A DNA stretch of 32,988 nucleotides from Paludibacter propionicigenes (GCA_020721325.1 DYNA01000031.1:1-32988), one strand, 5' to 3'; shown: positions 17,337 to 25,772, counted from the first letter of the stretch. The notes: generated by a model from the letters alone, not told the origin. Numbers and translations: made by a program.

Positions 17337-19457
17337 TTATTTTGTAAATCCCAACTGTAACGAAAACCATCTACCTGCTTGTGGGTAAGGAAAACGCACA
17401 CTTCCGCCTTGTGAATATTGCTTATTGGCTAAATTATTGACTTGTAGCTTTATAGAAAAATTCTTCAATCCATAGTATCCAATAGCCGAATTAAAAAGCA
17501 ACACCTCTCCTACTCTGTTTTCAAGGTCTTCAAAAGCTACACCGCCTTTAAATCCGGCATTTATAGGCGATAATTGTTCACCAATGTATCGAGTTGTAAA
17601 ATTTACAATCAGTTTTTTATTCAAATGCTGCAAAGGATAAAAATTTAAAATCAAATTGGCTGTAAATGCCGGAATATTATGTATCTCCGAACCGGTTGTT
17701 CCATAAGATTCGGCATCGAGGGCGTATTGATAAGTAGCATTGGCATTAACGACCATGTATTTACTTTGAAAAGTTATTTCATTTTCAAAACCTATAGAAG
17801 TTAATTTTCCGGCATTTTTATAGCGCGGTTCGTCTCCCGTTGCCAAAAGGTCGCGGTAAATAATATCTGTTAAATCATTGTGAAAAAAGTTCAATTGATA
17901 AGTTAACTGCTTGGTAAATCGAATATTAGAAGTAACCTGATGAGAAGTTAAATGTTCGGGCAATAACCCTTCAGAACCTTTGTAACTGGCAAGGGAATTG
18001 TATCGATACCAATAAGGCGCATCTACAAAAGACTTGGCGTAAGACAATTTAAAATCGATTTTATCGGAAACCAACCAAATTAAAGACATTCGCGGACTAA
18101 ATGCCGAAACATTTTCTCCTTTAAAACGGTCTTTGTTATCGAAGCGAAAACCCATATTTAAAATAAATTTTTCGGTAAAATGGTTTTTAATTTGTGCAAA
18201 ACCGGAATAAATGGTTTCTTCGCCTATTTTAAGTGCTTGAGAATAAGTTCTATCGCTTACATTTGTAAATTCACCACCTTTTCCGGTCAATAAAAAACTA
18301 TCGTAAACGCGCATGTTTTCTACATCAGTTCCAATTAAAAAATCGCCTTTTAACCACTGCGAAAGCTCGTAATTTAAACCGGCATGGGCAGAAAAACCAA
18401 GCGTGTATTCCTTCCACATAATAGCAGAAAATAGGGTATCTTTAGGATTGGTTACCAACATTCCAATAATCTGATTGTGGTCGAAATAGGATTTTAAATC
18501 GCAGTGAAAACCATTTGCAAAAGCTTTTTGATATTGAACCGAAAATCGTTCCGAAGCACTTGTAAGTCCCGGAGCTACACCGAGATAGGTTCTATAATCG
18601 TTGTAATTGTAAACTTCGCCCGTTGTGCCTCCGGCAGTAAACGGCTCAACGTATTTGGAATGACTTACGTTTGTAAGTATCTGTAAATCACCAATTATAT
18701 ATTTCAAACCAAAATCGTAAGCCGGTTTGTCTCTATACGCACCTACCAAAGCGATGCCGGAATGCGGATTTTGAGAATAATCGTCGGCTTTTTCAATGCT
18801 AACTTCTTCGCCCTCTGATTGATAAAACGAAGCCCAAAGCAATAAATCTTTGTTTTCACCAAAATTTTGTCCGTGAAGAACAGAAAAATTTCGTTGCCCA
18901 AAATTTCCAATTCCTAATGAAAGTTCTGTGCCTTCTATTTCTTCCCCTTTTTTCAAAATAATATTGATTACGGCGGTTAAAGCCACATTTCCGTAAAGAG
19001 ACGATGCCGGACCACGTAAAATTTCAATTTGTTTTATTTTTTCCAAAGAAATAGAAAAATCGGGCAAAGCTGCGGAATATGCACGCGAATTGAGCCGTAA
19101 GCCATCGAGCATAATCAATATTTTCTGTTGCGAAGAACTATAAATCCCGCGCATAGCTACATTTGCCTCGTTGTGGTCTTGCGAAAGCGTGATGCCGGGT
19201 ACAAAGGTAATTAACAACTCCTGCAAGTTGCGTGCTGCGCTGGCTTGAATCATTTTATCGGTTATAACCGTTACCGGAACAGGCACTTCCGATAAGGTTT
19301 CCACTTGCCTCGAAGCCGATACGACTTCTATTTCCATTAAGGCTTCAAAAGGCAAATCGATTAAATCGGTTGTATCGATTTGTGCTGCAAGTTTTAAATT
19401 TGAAAAAATAAATACAAATAGTAAAACTTTTTTTAAAATACATACTATTTTTTTCAT
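17337..19457 (-). CDS. TonB-dependent outer-membrane receptor
   Basis: A 706-aa outer-membrane active transporter. It has a signal peptide (about 1-25, ending LAAQ), a TonB-box/linker zone with LPFEALMEIEVVSASRQ, a plug domain (about 48-170: VTVITDKMIQ, LQELLITFVPGI, MRGIYSS, IMLDGLRLNSR, IEILRGPASSLYGNVA) and a beta-barrel to the C-terminus (NLANKQYSQGG near the end). There is no N-terminal carboxypeptidase-like domain and no SusD gene beside it, so it is not a SusC-type glycan importer. The closest resemblance by layout is to cobalamin, heme or siderophore receptors, but the ligand is not evident and no riboswitch was found upstream. A -7 box on the minus strand is embedded in an inverted repeat about 310 bp upstream. 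Confidence 0.93.
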   Translation of the reverse strand: MKKIVCILKKVLLFVFIFSNLKLAAQIDTTDLIDLPFEALMEIEVVSASRQVETLSEVPVPVTVITDKMIQASAARNLQELLITFVPGITLSQDHNEANVAMRGIYSSSQQKILIMLDGLRLNSRAYSAALPDFSISLEKIKQIEILRGPASSLYGNVALTAVINIILKKGEEIEGTELSLGIGNFGQRNFSVLHGQNFGENKDLLLWASFYQSEGEEVSIEKADDYSQNPHSGIALVGAYRDKPAYDFGLKYIIGDLQILTNVSHSKYVEPFTAGGTTGEVYNYNDYRTYLGVAPGLTSASERFSVQYQKAFANGFHCDLKSYFDHNQIIGMLVTNPKDTLFSAIMWKEYTLGFSAHAGLNYELSQWLKGDFLIGTDVENMRVYDSFLLTGKGGEFTNVSDRTYSQALKIGEETIYSGFAQIKNHFTEKFILNMGFRFDNKDRFKGENVSAFSPRMSLIWLVSDKIDFKLSYAKSFVDAPYWYRYNSLASYKGSEGLLPEHLTSHQVTSNIRFTKQLTYQLNFFHNDLTDIIYRDLLATGDEPRYKNAGKLTSIGFENEITFQSKYMVVNANATYQYALDAESYGTTGSEIHNIPAFTANLILNFYPLQHLNKKLIVNFTTRYIGEQLSPINAGFKGGVAFEDLENRVGEVLLFNSAIGYYGLKNFSIKLQVNNLANKQYSQGGSVRFPYPQAGRWFSLQLGFTK

Positions 19458-19711
19458 AGTTTTTTATACTAAATGATTAATTTGTTATATTATCAATATT
19501 GCGTAAAACTTTTTTAAAAGTTCGGTTTATAAAAATAAGAATAAACGGAAAAACAATGGGTTAATAATGTAAGTATAATTTCTGAAAAGATTTTAATTTT
19601 CAAAGTTTTATAAAAATAAAACGACTTTTTGACTATCGAATATTATTAAATGGAATTTTTATTCCAAAATATAACTTTTTTTATTGAATTATATACATAT
19701 ATATTAAATTC

Positions 19712-19777
19712 ATATCTTTGCAAGCTTTGTTTTAAAAAACAAAGAAAAATGAAACCAAACACTTATTGCAAAGATAT
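19712..19777. promoter_or_regulatory. Inverted repeat carrying two face-to-face -7 boxes
   Basis: A 12-bp perfect inverted repeat has arms at 19712-19723 (ATATCTTTGCAA) and 19766-19777 (TTGCAAAGATAT). Each arm contains a perfect TATCTTTG -7 box: plus strand at 19713-19720, and minus strand at 19769-19776 pointing at the TonB receptor gene. Between them is a palindrome, CTTTGTTTT/AAAACAAAG, at about 19725-19744. No proper -33 TTTG is seen for either box. Candidate promoter/operator of the receptor gene. Confidence 0.5.
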
Positions 19778-19880
19778 ATAAAAATTTTGTAATAAAAAAA
19801 ATAAAAAAAATAACTCTTTTGCTACAGGGGTCGCTTGGTGCTAAGCAACGAGAAATCTCTGAGCAAAACCGCCTGCTTTT

Positions 19881-19943
19881 TTAGTTGCGTGAGAATGGTT
19901 TTTGGCGCGGTGAGAATGATTTTTAGCTGTGTGAGAATAAATT
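19881..19943 (+). repeat. Three 21-bp degenerate direct repeats
   Basis: Three consecutive units of exactly 21 bp (19881-19901, 19902-19922, 19923-19943) share the pattern TT(A/G)G..G.(G/T)TGAGAAT. The core TGAGAAT falls at 19890, 19911 and 19932. The flanks differ, so the core seems to be the conserved part. Confidence 0.65.
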
Positions 19944-20053
19944 GGTTTTTTTTGGGGTAAAATGGGGTTTTTAATACCGACAAAATGTCAGGTTTCTATT
20001 TTTGGGTGTTTTCATGGGAACATGGATAAGACGGATTTTTTCCCATATAACGT

Positions 20054-20106
20054 AATGGAACGCTGATTTTTTTAGGATTGTTATGATTTTTTAGGATTTT
20101 TGTTTG
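20054..20106 (-). repeat. Dispersed repeat, block 1 (copy A)
   Basis: About 53 bp that is nearly identical, in reverse complement, to 32582-32635. The block itself contains the direct repeat AATCCTAAAAAATCA twice on its minus strand, and ends with the CAGCGTTCC..ATT motif. Confidence 0.8.
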
Positions 20107-20125
20107 TTTTGAAAATTGTTTTTTT

Positions 20126-20186
20126 TAATAAGGGAATAAGGTTTTGTTGCGAAGTTTATTTGCTTGTTACTAAGGGAATAAGGTTG
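20126..20186 (-). repeat. Dispersed repeat, block 2 (copy A)
   Basis: About 60 bp matching the reverse complement of 32875-32935. It is bounded by two copies of AAGGGAATAAGG, and its centre (GAAGTTTATTTG) is also conserved. A hairpin continues from its right end: CTAAGGGAATAAGGTT at 20170-20185 pairs with AACCTTATTCGCTTAG at 20195-20210 with one mismatch. Confidence 0.8.
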
Positions 20187-20383
20187 GTTTTCAAAACCTT
20201 ATTCGCTTAGTAATAAAAATAAAACTCACTGCCTCCCTTATTCCCTTCTTTTTTTTAGAAAAATAAAGGGATTTATTTTTATTTTTTTTTACAAAAAAAC
20301 AGACCAATTTTAAACTTTTGCAAAGTTACCGTAGTATATCATAAAATAAATGCACTCTAAAAACATTTGATTTTGCTTGATTA

Positions 20384-22165
20384 TCAATCGTTTGTTTGAT
20401 ACATTGCATTAATTTCATTTTGATACGCTTGGCAGAGTTTTTTACGTTTGACTTTCAATGTTGGCGATAAAAAGCCGTTTTCTGGTGTCCATTCTTTATC
20501 GGTTAAAATAAATTTTTTAATTTTTTCAACTTGACCGAAATTCTCATTAAAAACATTAATTTCTTGTTGAAAACGTTCAATAATATCGGGCATTTCAATT
20601 AATTTGCTTTCTCTGGAATAATTCTTTTTCTTGTGCGCACACCAGTTGTGTAAAAAAGTAAAATTTGGAACAATTACCGCTGAAACGAATTTTTTTCCTT
20701 CTCCTACAACCAAAACCTGTTCTATAAAATCCGATTCTTTTAATTTGTTTTCAATTACTTGAGGCGCAATGTATTTTCCGCCGGAAGTTTTTAAGAGTTC
20801 TTTTTTGCGGTCGGTGATAAATAAAAAATTATCGGTATCTAAATTGCCAATATCGCCGGTATGAAACCAGCCTTCGGCATCAATTACTTGCGAAGTGAGT
20901 TCGGGTGCTTTAAAATAACCCAACATAACGTTCGGACCTTTTACTAAAATTTCACCATCTTCAGCAATTTTGACCGAAACATTGGTCATGGCAACGCCTA
21001 CACTTCCAAATTTGAAAGCCGGTGGCAAAAATCGATTGGCAGTAATAATGGGCGAAGTTTCGGTAAGTCCGTAGCCATTTTGTACGTTGATTTCGGCTGC
21101 TCTAAATACTTTTTCGAGCCTTTGCTGAAGTGCAGCTCCACCTGATACAATCCATCGAATATTTCCTCCCAAAGCTTCACGCCATTTTGAAAACACCAAT
21201 TTGCGTGCTATTTTGAGTTTTAACGCATAAATAGGATTGTTTAATTTTTCGTAGGTAAATTCTAAACCAACATTGAGCGACCAGAAGAAAATATTCTTTT
21301 TTAAGTAAGATAAATTTTTTGCAGTAGCAATAATGCGGTCGTAAATTTTTTCGAGCATACGTGGCACGGAAATAAAAAAATCTGGTTTTATTTCACGAAT
21401 ATTTTCGGCTACATTGGCTATATCGGAATAATAAACTTGTACTCTATAATATTGATACAGATAGCTTCCCGATTTTTCGAGTACATGGCATAATGGCAAA
21501 AAACTAATCGATTTATCACCGGTTTTAAAAATTGTTAAATTTTTATCGTCGCTAAAATTTGTTACAATATTGTTGTGCGTTAGCATGACTCCTTTGGGCG
21601 TGCCGGTGGTTCCCGATGTATAAATTATTGAACAAATATCTGACGGAAATACCTGTTTTTTTATTTGTTCCAAATTTGTTTTATTGGCTTGAGTGTTTAT
21701 TTTTTGACCCTCTTCGGCTATTTCGTACCAATTTTTTGCATTTTCAATTTTATCGAAACTATAAATTTCAATATTTAATTTTTCAGAAATAATTAAATGA
21801 TTTATTTTTTCAAAAAGTTCATTATCGGAAACAAAAATAATTTTAGATTCGGAGTGTTTTAAAACATACAAAAATTCTTCGAGGCTAATGGTGGAATAAA
21901 TTGGAACATGAATAGCCCCTAACTGCATGATTCCCATATCGATAAAATTCCATTCGGGGCGATTGCTATTCATAACGCTGGCTACTTTATCGCCTTTTTT
22001 AATACCTTTTTGCATCAATCCCAAACTAAGCCAATCCGATATTTCGGCATAAAATTTTCGGCTATAACTTTCCCATTTTCCATTTTTCTTTACAGAAAAA
22101 ATATTTATTTCGGGGTCTTCTTGGTTCAACCAAACCGGAAGGTCTATCAATCGTGTAATCTGCAT
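20384..22165 (-). CDS. fadD: Long-chain acyl-CoA synthetase (AMP-binding)
   Basis: Activates a fatty acid with ATP and CoA to acyl-CoA via an acyl-adenylate. The 593-aa length fits the Bacteroidota long-chain type. The adenylation-family core motifs are present in order: P-loop YTSGTTGTPKG (182-192), YGLTETSP (about 371), GWFHTGDIG (about 437), and the hinge DRKKELLKTSGGKYIAP with the C-terminal domain after it. The KVKRKKLCQAY tail is typical of this group. It is cytosolic or peripheral at the inner membrane. It is monocistronic by context: the upstream gene is divergent, and the downstream DNA is repeat-rich. The exact chain length preferred is not visible; the symbol is used in the broad sense. 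Confidence 0.92.
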   Translation of the reverse strand: MQITRLIDLPVWLNQEDPEINIFSVKKNGKWESYSRKFYAEISDWLSLGLMQKGIKKGDKVASVMNSNRPEWNFIDMGIMQLGAIHVPIYSTISLEEFLYVLKHSESKIIFVSDNELFEKINHLIISEKLNIEIYSFDKIENAKNWYEIAEEGQKINTQANKTNLEQIKKQVFPSDICSIIYTSGTTGTPKGVMLTHNNIVTNFSDDKNLTIFKTGDKSISFLPLCHVLEKSGSYLYQYYRVQVYYSDIANVAENIREIKPDFFISVPRMLEKIYDRIIATAKNLSYLKKNIFFWSLNVGLEFTYEKLNNPIYALKLKIARKLVFSKWREALGGNIRWIVSGGAALQQRLEKVFRAAEINVQNGYGLTETSPIITANRFLPPAFKFGSVGVAMTNVSVKIAEDGEILVKGPNVMLGYFKAPELTSQVIDAEGWFHTGDIGNLDTDNFLFITDRKKELLKTSGGKYIAPQVIENKLKESDFIEQVLVVGEGKKFVSAVIVPNFTFLHNWCAHKKKNYSRESKLIEMPDIIERFQQEINVFNENFGQVEKIKKFILTDKEWTPENGFLSPTLKVKRKKLCQAYQNEINAMYQTND

Positions 22166-22237
22166 GCTTTTAAATTTGTTTTTGTGGTTTATATTTTTCC
22201 TTTGATAATCTCTTTTTTATAAAAATTTGATTGTGAG

Positions 22238-22245
22238 CAAAAATA
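22238..22245 (-). promoter_or_regulatory. Candidate -7 box for fadD
   Basis: The minus strand reads TATTTTTG about 73 bp before the fadD start. No TTTG at -33 spacing. Confidence 0.4.
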
Positions 22246-22527
22246 TATTTTTTTTTATTAAAAGAAGTAAAATTTGAATAAATAAGTAATCAGCGGTAAA
22301 TAATAAAGAGTAAACGATTATTTATAATGTTGAAATTCAATTGTTTAATAAAACATCAGAGTCTTTTATTTTTGTTTAATGAGCTGTAAATTCAATTATT
22401 ATACTGAATTTTTATTTCACCTATTTTTTTTATTTTATTTTAAAAATATATTATTTATAATGATTCTAAATATTTATTTTTTTTTGTAAAAATGTTATAA
22501 AATATAAAAAAATAGAAATTAAGATGT

Positions 22528-22573
22528 TATTTTTGTAAGTACAATTAGCCAAAAACAAATGTTACTATTTTTG
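22528..22573 (+). promoter_or_regulatory. Two candidate -7 boxes before the Rnf cluster
   Basis: TATTTTTG occurs at 22528-22535 and again at 22566-22573, both perfect TAnnTTTG matches. Neither has a TTTG at normal -33 distance. The second lies only 17 bp before the GTG start of the RseC-like gene, which would give a very short leader. The first would give about 50 nt and seems more likely. Confidence 0.45.
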
Positions 22574-22590
22574 TAAAAAAAAAAAAAAAA

Positions 22591-23001
22591 GTGAATACAG
22601 AAACCATTCAACACAGTGGAAAAATAAAAGAAATTAAAGATAATGTCTTATTAGTGAGCATTATACCACAGTCGGCATGTTCTTCGTGCAGTGCAAAAGG
22701 AATTTGTTCGGAAGCCAATGTAGAGGAAAAAATTATCGAAATCGACAATTTTTCGTCAAACTATTCCATCGGCGACTCCGTAGTGGTTTATTATGCTCAA
22801 CGCTTGGGTTTTAGAGCCTTGCTTTTGGGCTATGTATTTCCTTTTTTACTAATGTTTTTGGTATTAATTTTCACATTTTGGCTTACGCAAAATGAATTGA
22901 TTTCGGGGCTTTTATCATTGATTGTATTAATTCCTTATTATTTTTTATTGTCGTTGAAAAAAGATTTACTCCGAAAAACATTTGCTTTTCATATAAAATA
23001 A
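22591..23001 (+). CDS. rseC: RseC/SoxR-reducing-system family protein
   Basis: A 136-aa inner-membrane protein of the RseC_MucC family. An N-terminal cytoplasmic part has the cysteine cluster SACSSCSAKGIC (four Cys, 28-39 region), and two membrane helices follow at about 73-95 and 100-120 with a basic tail. The start is GTG directly after a long A run. In Bacteroidota such a gene commonly heads the Rnf operon, and rnfB starts 35 bp downstream here. The cysteines suggest an Fe-S or redox role in assembly or electron flow of the Rnf complex; that function is inferred from linkage, not demonstrated by the sequence. Confidence 0.85.
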   Translation: MNTETIQHSGKIKEIKDNVLLVSIIPQSACSSCSAKGICSEANVEEKIIEIDNFSSNYSIGDSVVVYYAQRLGFRALLLGYVFPFLLMFLVLIFTFWLTQNELISGLLSLIVLIPYYFLLSLKKDLLRKTFAFHIK

Positions 23002-23036
23002 AACGGTAAATTTTTTATAAAAAAATAAAACCAGAA

Positions 23037-23951
23037 ATGACAGATATTGTAATCTATACCATAATAACTATTTCCACTATCGGCGTAATAGCGGCAGTTA
23101 TTTTGTATTTTGTGGCACAAAAATTTCAAGTCATTGAAGACCCGCGCATTGACTTGGTGGAAGAGGCTTTGCCGAGTGCAAACTGCGGAGGCTGCGGCTT
23201 TCCGGGTTGTCGCCCGTTTGCCGAGGCGTGTGTAAAAGCCGAAAATTTGGACAATTTATTTTGTCCCGTCGGCGGAAACGATGTAATGGCTTCGGTGGGC
23301 AAAATACTTGGAAAAGAAGTACTTGCAGTCGATTCTAAAGTTGCGGTCGTTCGGTGTAGCGGTGCGCCACAATTCAGAAAAAACACCAGTATTTTTGATT
23401 CTCCGCAAGGTGCAACCCTTTCGTGTGCTATGGAACACGCACTTTACGGCGGGCATACCGATTGCACTTACGGCTGTTTGGGCGGCGGAGACTGTGTGGC
23501 AGTTTGCAATTTTGATGCCATACATATCAATCCAATTACCCAACTTCCCGAAGTAATCGACGAAAAATGCACCGCTTGCAATGCCTGTGTTGTTGCATGC
23601 CCAAAAGACATTATCGAACTTAGAACTCGCAACAAAAAAGACCGAAAAATTTTTGTTTCGTGTGTGAATATGGACAAAGGTGTATCGGCTAAAAAAGCTT
23701 GCGATGTGGCTTGTATAGCCTGCAACAAATGTTTTAAAGTTTGCCCGTACAACGCGATTACAATTTCAAACAATCTTGCATTTATTGACGCCGATGCCTG
23801 CAAACTTTGCCGCAAATGCGTTTCAGAATGTCCAACTAATGCCATTTTAGAAATCGGTTTTCCCGAAAGGAAAATAAAAGTGGAAACGGAGAAAAAGGAA
23901 ACGGAAATAAATTTGGTGGAAATGAGTAAAAAAAATAAGGAAAATGAATAA
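23037..23951 (+). CDS. rnfB: Rnf complex electron-transfer subunit RnfB
   Basis: The ferredoxin-like subunit of the ion-translocating ferredoxin:NAD+ oxidoreductase, on the cytoplasmic face and anchored by one N-terminal helix (about 4-26). The 304-aa protein has the CGGCGFPGC Fe-S motif (C50, C53, C58, C76), then CTYGCLGGGDCVAVC (143-157), CTACNACVVACP (178-189), CIACNKCFKVCP (226-237) and CKLCRKCVSECP (255-266). This is the multi-cluster layout of clostridial/Bacteroidota-type RnfB. The C-terminal tail after 280 is very charged (Lys/Glu). Its last 8 bp overlap the start of the next gene, a PtuA-like ATPase, instead of leading into rnfC as expected. Confidence 0.95.
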   Translation: MTDIVIYTIITISTIGVIAAVILYFVAQKFQVIEDPRIDLVEEALPSANCGGCGFPGCRPFAEACVKAENLDNLFCPVGGNDVMASVGKILGKEVLAVDSKVAVVRCSGAPQFRKNTSIFDSPQGATLSCAMEHALYGGHTDCTYGCLGGGDCVAVCNFDAIHINPITQLPEVIDEKCTACNACVVACPKDIIELRTRNKKDRKIFVSCVNMDKGVSAKKACDVACIACNKCFKVCPYNAITISNNLAFIDADACKLCRKCVSECPTNAILEIGFPERKIKVETEKKETEINLVEMSKKNKENE

Positions 23952-25092
23952 TGCCGAAATAATTTCTAAAATTGAAATCAATTATTATTTTTCTATTCGA
24001 AAAATGATATTAGATAATTTTTCAAATAATGAAATTTATTTTCTTGGCGAAAATGGAGTTGGTAAAACCATTTTACTACAAGCAATTTTATTTGCTTTAA
24101 AGGGGAAGCTAAATTCTATAGCAGAAGAAGTGAAAGATGAAAATGTTTTGTTTCAAAAATATAAAGGTATTTCAGAAAATAAAATTTCTTTTTCTTCGAT
24201 TCCAAAAACTGAAAAAAAATACATTTATGCTTACGGTGTTAATCGGAATGCTGTTGCAAGCTCAGATAGACATTCGGAAGATGAATATTCAACCTTATTT
24301 TATGCCAAAGCCGAGTTATTAGACCCTATTTCTTGGCTGCAAAAGCTTAAATTTCAGGAATTAGAAGATAAAGAGAACGGAATTGAAAATGCGAACAGTT
24401 TTAAATTAGAAACGGCAAAATCATTTCTTAAAGAACTATTTGACGAAAGCGTCGAAATAGAAGTAAGCGCAAGTAAAGTTATTTTTACCGAAAAAGGCAC
24501 AAATCCTCTTGAATTTCGACAATTATCTGATGGTTACAAAACGGTTTTAATTTGGGTTTGCGATTTAATACAAAGAATGTCAAAAAAGCAAATCAATGTA
24601 ACGAAACTTCAAGATTTCAGAGGCACAGTTCTCATCGACGAACTCGATTTGTTTTTGCACCCAAAATGGGCTTACAAAATAATGGAAAAACTCAGAGGTT
24701 GGTTTCCGAGTATTCAATTTATCATTTCTACGCATAGCCCATCACTTATTTTGGGTGCAAGCGAAGATGCTATTTTTTATAAAGTTTACAAGGAAAACGG
24801 CGAAACAAAAATAACAGAACCGGTATCTGGAATTTCCAATTTAATGGCAAATTCTGTACTTACTTCGCCTTTGTTTGATTTGGAATTTGCAGGCTCACGA
24901 GAAATGAAAAAAGATGATTTTTATAAAAAAAATCTTGACACAAGTGGGCATTTCAATATTTATAAAATCAATCAAGGAATTGAAAAAAGAATAAAAGCAG
25001 AAAGAGCAAATCTAAAAATTCAGATTACAGAAAATGAAATTGAAAAATGGGTAGAAGAAGCATTAAATGAGGCAGAAAGGGAAATGAAATGA
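23944..25092 (+). CDS. PtuA-like AAA/ABC-type ATPase (Septu-like defence)
   Basis: A 382-aa cytosolic P-loop ATPase of the ABC/OLD-like type used in phage defence. It shows Walker A GENGVGKT (35-42), an ABC-signature-like LSDGYKT (about 194-200), Walker B TVLIDELDLFLHP (about 228-240) and the switch histidine in STHSPS (H264). A helical insertion lies between Walker A and the signature. The next gene encodes a PtuB-like HNH nuclease overlapping by ATGA, the arrangement of Septu systems, in which PtuA and PtuB form a complex that restricts phage. The start ATG (23944) lies inside the end of rnfB (8-bp overlap), implying translational coupling. Alternatives are another ATPase+HNH system such as the effector pair of retron Ec78-like loci, but no reverse transcriptase or retron RNA is seen. 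Confidence 0.8.
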   Translation: MNNAEIISKIEINYYFSIRKMILDNFSNNEIYFLGENGVGKTILLQAILFALKGKLNSIAEEVKDENVLFQKYKGISENKISFSSIPKTEKKYIYAYGVNRNAVASSDRHSEDEYSTLFYAKAELLDPISWLQKLKFQELEDKENGIENANSFKLETAKSFLKELFDESVEIEVSASKVIFTEKGTNPLEFRQLSDGYKTVLIWVCDLIQRMSKKQINVTKLQDFRGTVLIDELDLFLHPKWAYKIMEKLRGWFPSIQFIISTHSPSLILGASEDAIFYKVYKENGETKITEPVSGISNLMANSVLTSPLFDLEFAGSREMKKDDFYKKNLDTSGHFNIYKINQGIEKRIKAERANLKIQITENEIEKWVEEALNEAEREMK

Positions 25093-25760
25093 TAAAAGTA
25101 GAAAAAAATATCGGCATCGTTCCCAAGTGCTTAGAAAGCAACAAAGCATACAATTGCGATGATGTAAAAAGAGAACTTCGCCTTGTTTATAACTCAAAAT
25201 GTTGTTATTGCGAAACAAAACTTACAAAAAATTACGAAATTGAGCATTTCAGACCACAAAGTGAATACAAATGGCTGAAAAATTCGTGGAGTAATTTACT
25301 TTTTGTTTGTAGCAGTTGTAATAAATCAAAAGGCAACAGATTTGAAGTTTCATCTACAAAAATAACAGAAAAGCCTGAAAATATTGATATTCACAACTCA
25401 GCCGCTTTTTTGAATGAATTTGAAAAACCTTTTTTCCTTCACCCCGAATACGACGAAATTGAAAATTTTGTATGTTTTGAAAAAGGAGGAAAAATAATTA
25501 GTAAAAATGATAATCAAAGAGCAAATTACACTATAAAGCATACAAACCTCAACCATGCAGATTTGGTAAAAGAACGTTATGAAATTATCGTACAATTTAT
25601 AAACAAAAGCAAAAATAATTTGCTAAAAGAAGAATTAAAAAAAACAATAAACGAATTTACAAAAGATGCCCACAACAAAGAATTAAGTTTTACGGCATTT
25701 AGAAAATACATTGTAAAGCATCATTTAACAGAAATATTGAAAGATGTTTTAATAAAATAA
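25089..25760 (+). CDS. PtuB-like HNH endonuclease (Septu-like defence)
   Basis: A 223-aa HNH nuclease, the presumed effector of the pair. The domain is visible at about 34-90: zinc-type cysteines in CCYCE (38-42), the catalytic-type histidine in IEHFRPQ (H53), then WSNLLFVCSSCNKSKGN (N69, C74, C77, N78). IEHFRP.....YxWL..SWxNLL..CxxCNxxKGxxF is the characteristic string of PtuB/TIGR02646-like proteins. The C-terminal two thirds is helical and lysine-rich, without a clear second domain. The start overlaps the ATPase stop as ATGA, and the stop is 12 bp before rnfC, so it is tightly packed in the Rnf operon. In known Septu systems the nuclease cleaves nucleic acid once activated with PtuA; that this pair does so is inference. 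Confidence 0.8.
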   Translation: MIKVEKNIGIVPKCLESNKAYNCDDVKRELRLVYNSKCCYCETKLTKNYEIEHFRPQSEYKWLKNSWSNLLFVCSSCNKSKGNRFEVSSTKITEKPENIDIHNSAAFLNEFEKPFFLHPEYDEIENFVCFEKGGKIISKNDNQRANYTIKHTNLNHADLVKERYEIIVQFINKSKNNLLKEELKKTINEFTKDAHNKELSFTAFRKYIVKHHLTEILKDVLIK

Positions 25761-25772
25761 AACTCATCAAAA

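Larger units (their letters stand above)
19458..20383. other. Repeat-rich intergenic region between TonB receptor and fadD
   Basis: 926 bp with no credible gene. From left to right it holds the receptor leader, the inverted repeat with two -7 boxes (19712-19777), a G/C-richer stretch at about 19820-19880, three 21-bp repeats (19881-19943), and a block at about 20012-20040 that resembles the repeat at 32681-32758. Two further blocks (20054-20106 and 20126-20186) recur inverted at the right end of the window. No tRNA, riboswitch or ORF is recognised. Confidence 0.7.
22166..22590. other. Divergent intergenic region between fadD and the Rnf cluster
   Basis: 425 bp of very A/T-rich DNA with the fadD -7 box (22238-22245) and two plus-strand -7 matches near the right end (see 22528-22573). 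No gene or structured RNA is recognised. Confidence 0.55.

Noticed and set aside
17206-17388. 60-aa plus-strand ORF in the gap before the TonB receptor
   Set aside because: It runs across a dispersed repeat and into the end of the receptor gene; the composition is not protein-like.
19712-19777. Phase-variable invertible promoter
   Set aside because: The promoter boxes are in the repeat arms rather than in the invertible segment, the segment is only 42 bp, and no recombinase gene is near.
19815-19880. TPP-riboswitch resemblance (ACAGGGGT..GCTTGG followed by CTGAG)
   Set aside because: The second conserved arm and the ACCUGAU.GGAUAAUGCC-like core are missing and no thiamine gene is near. It is more likely part of a dispersed repeat.
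19458-20000. Cobalamin riboswitch upstream of the TonB receptor
   Set aside because: No GCCACTG-type B12 box or associated core helices on the minus strand.
23126-23845. Several antisense and alternate-frame ORFs over rnfB
   Set aside because: They are shadows of a strongly conserved multi-cysteine gene with clear motifs in its own frame.
23944-25760. Retron with PtuAB-type effectors
   Set aside because: No reverse transcriptase gene and no msr-msd-like inverted repeats in or beside the pair.
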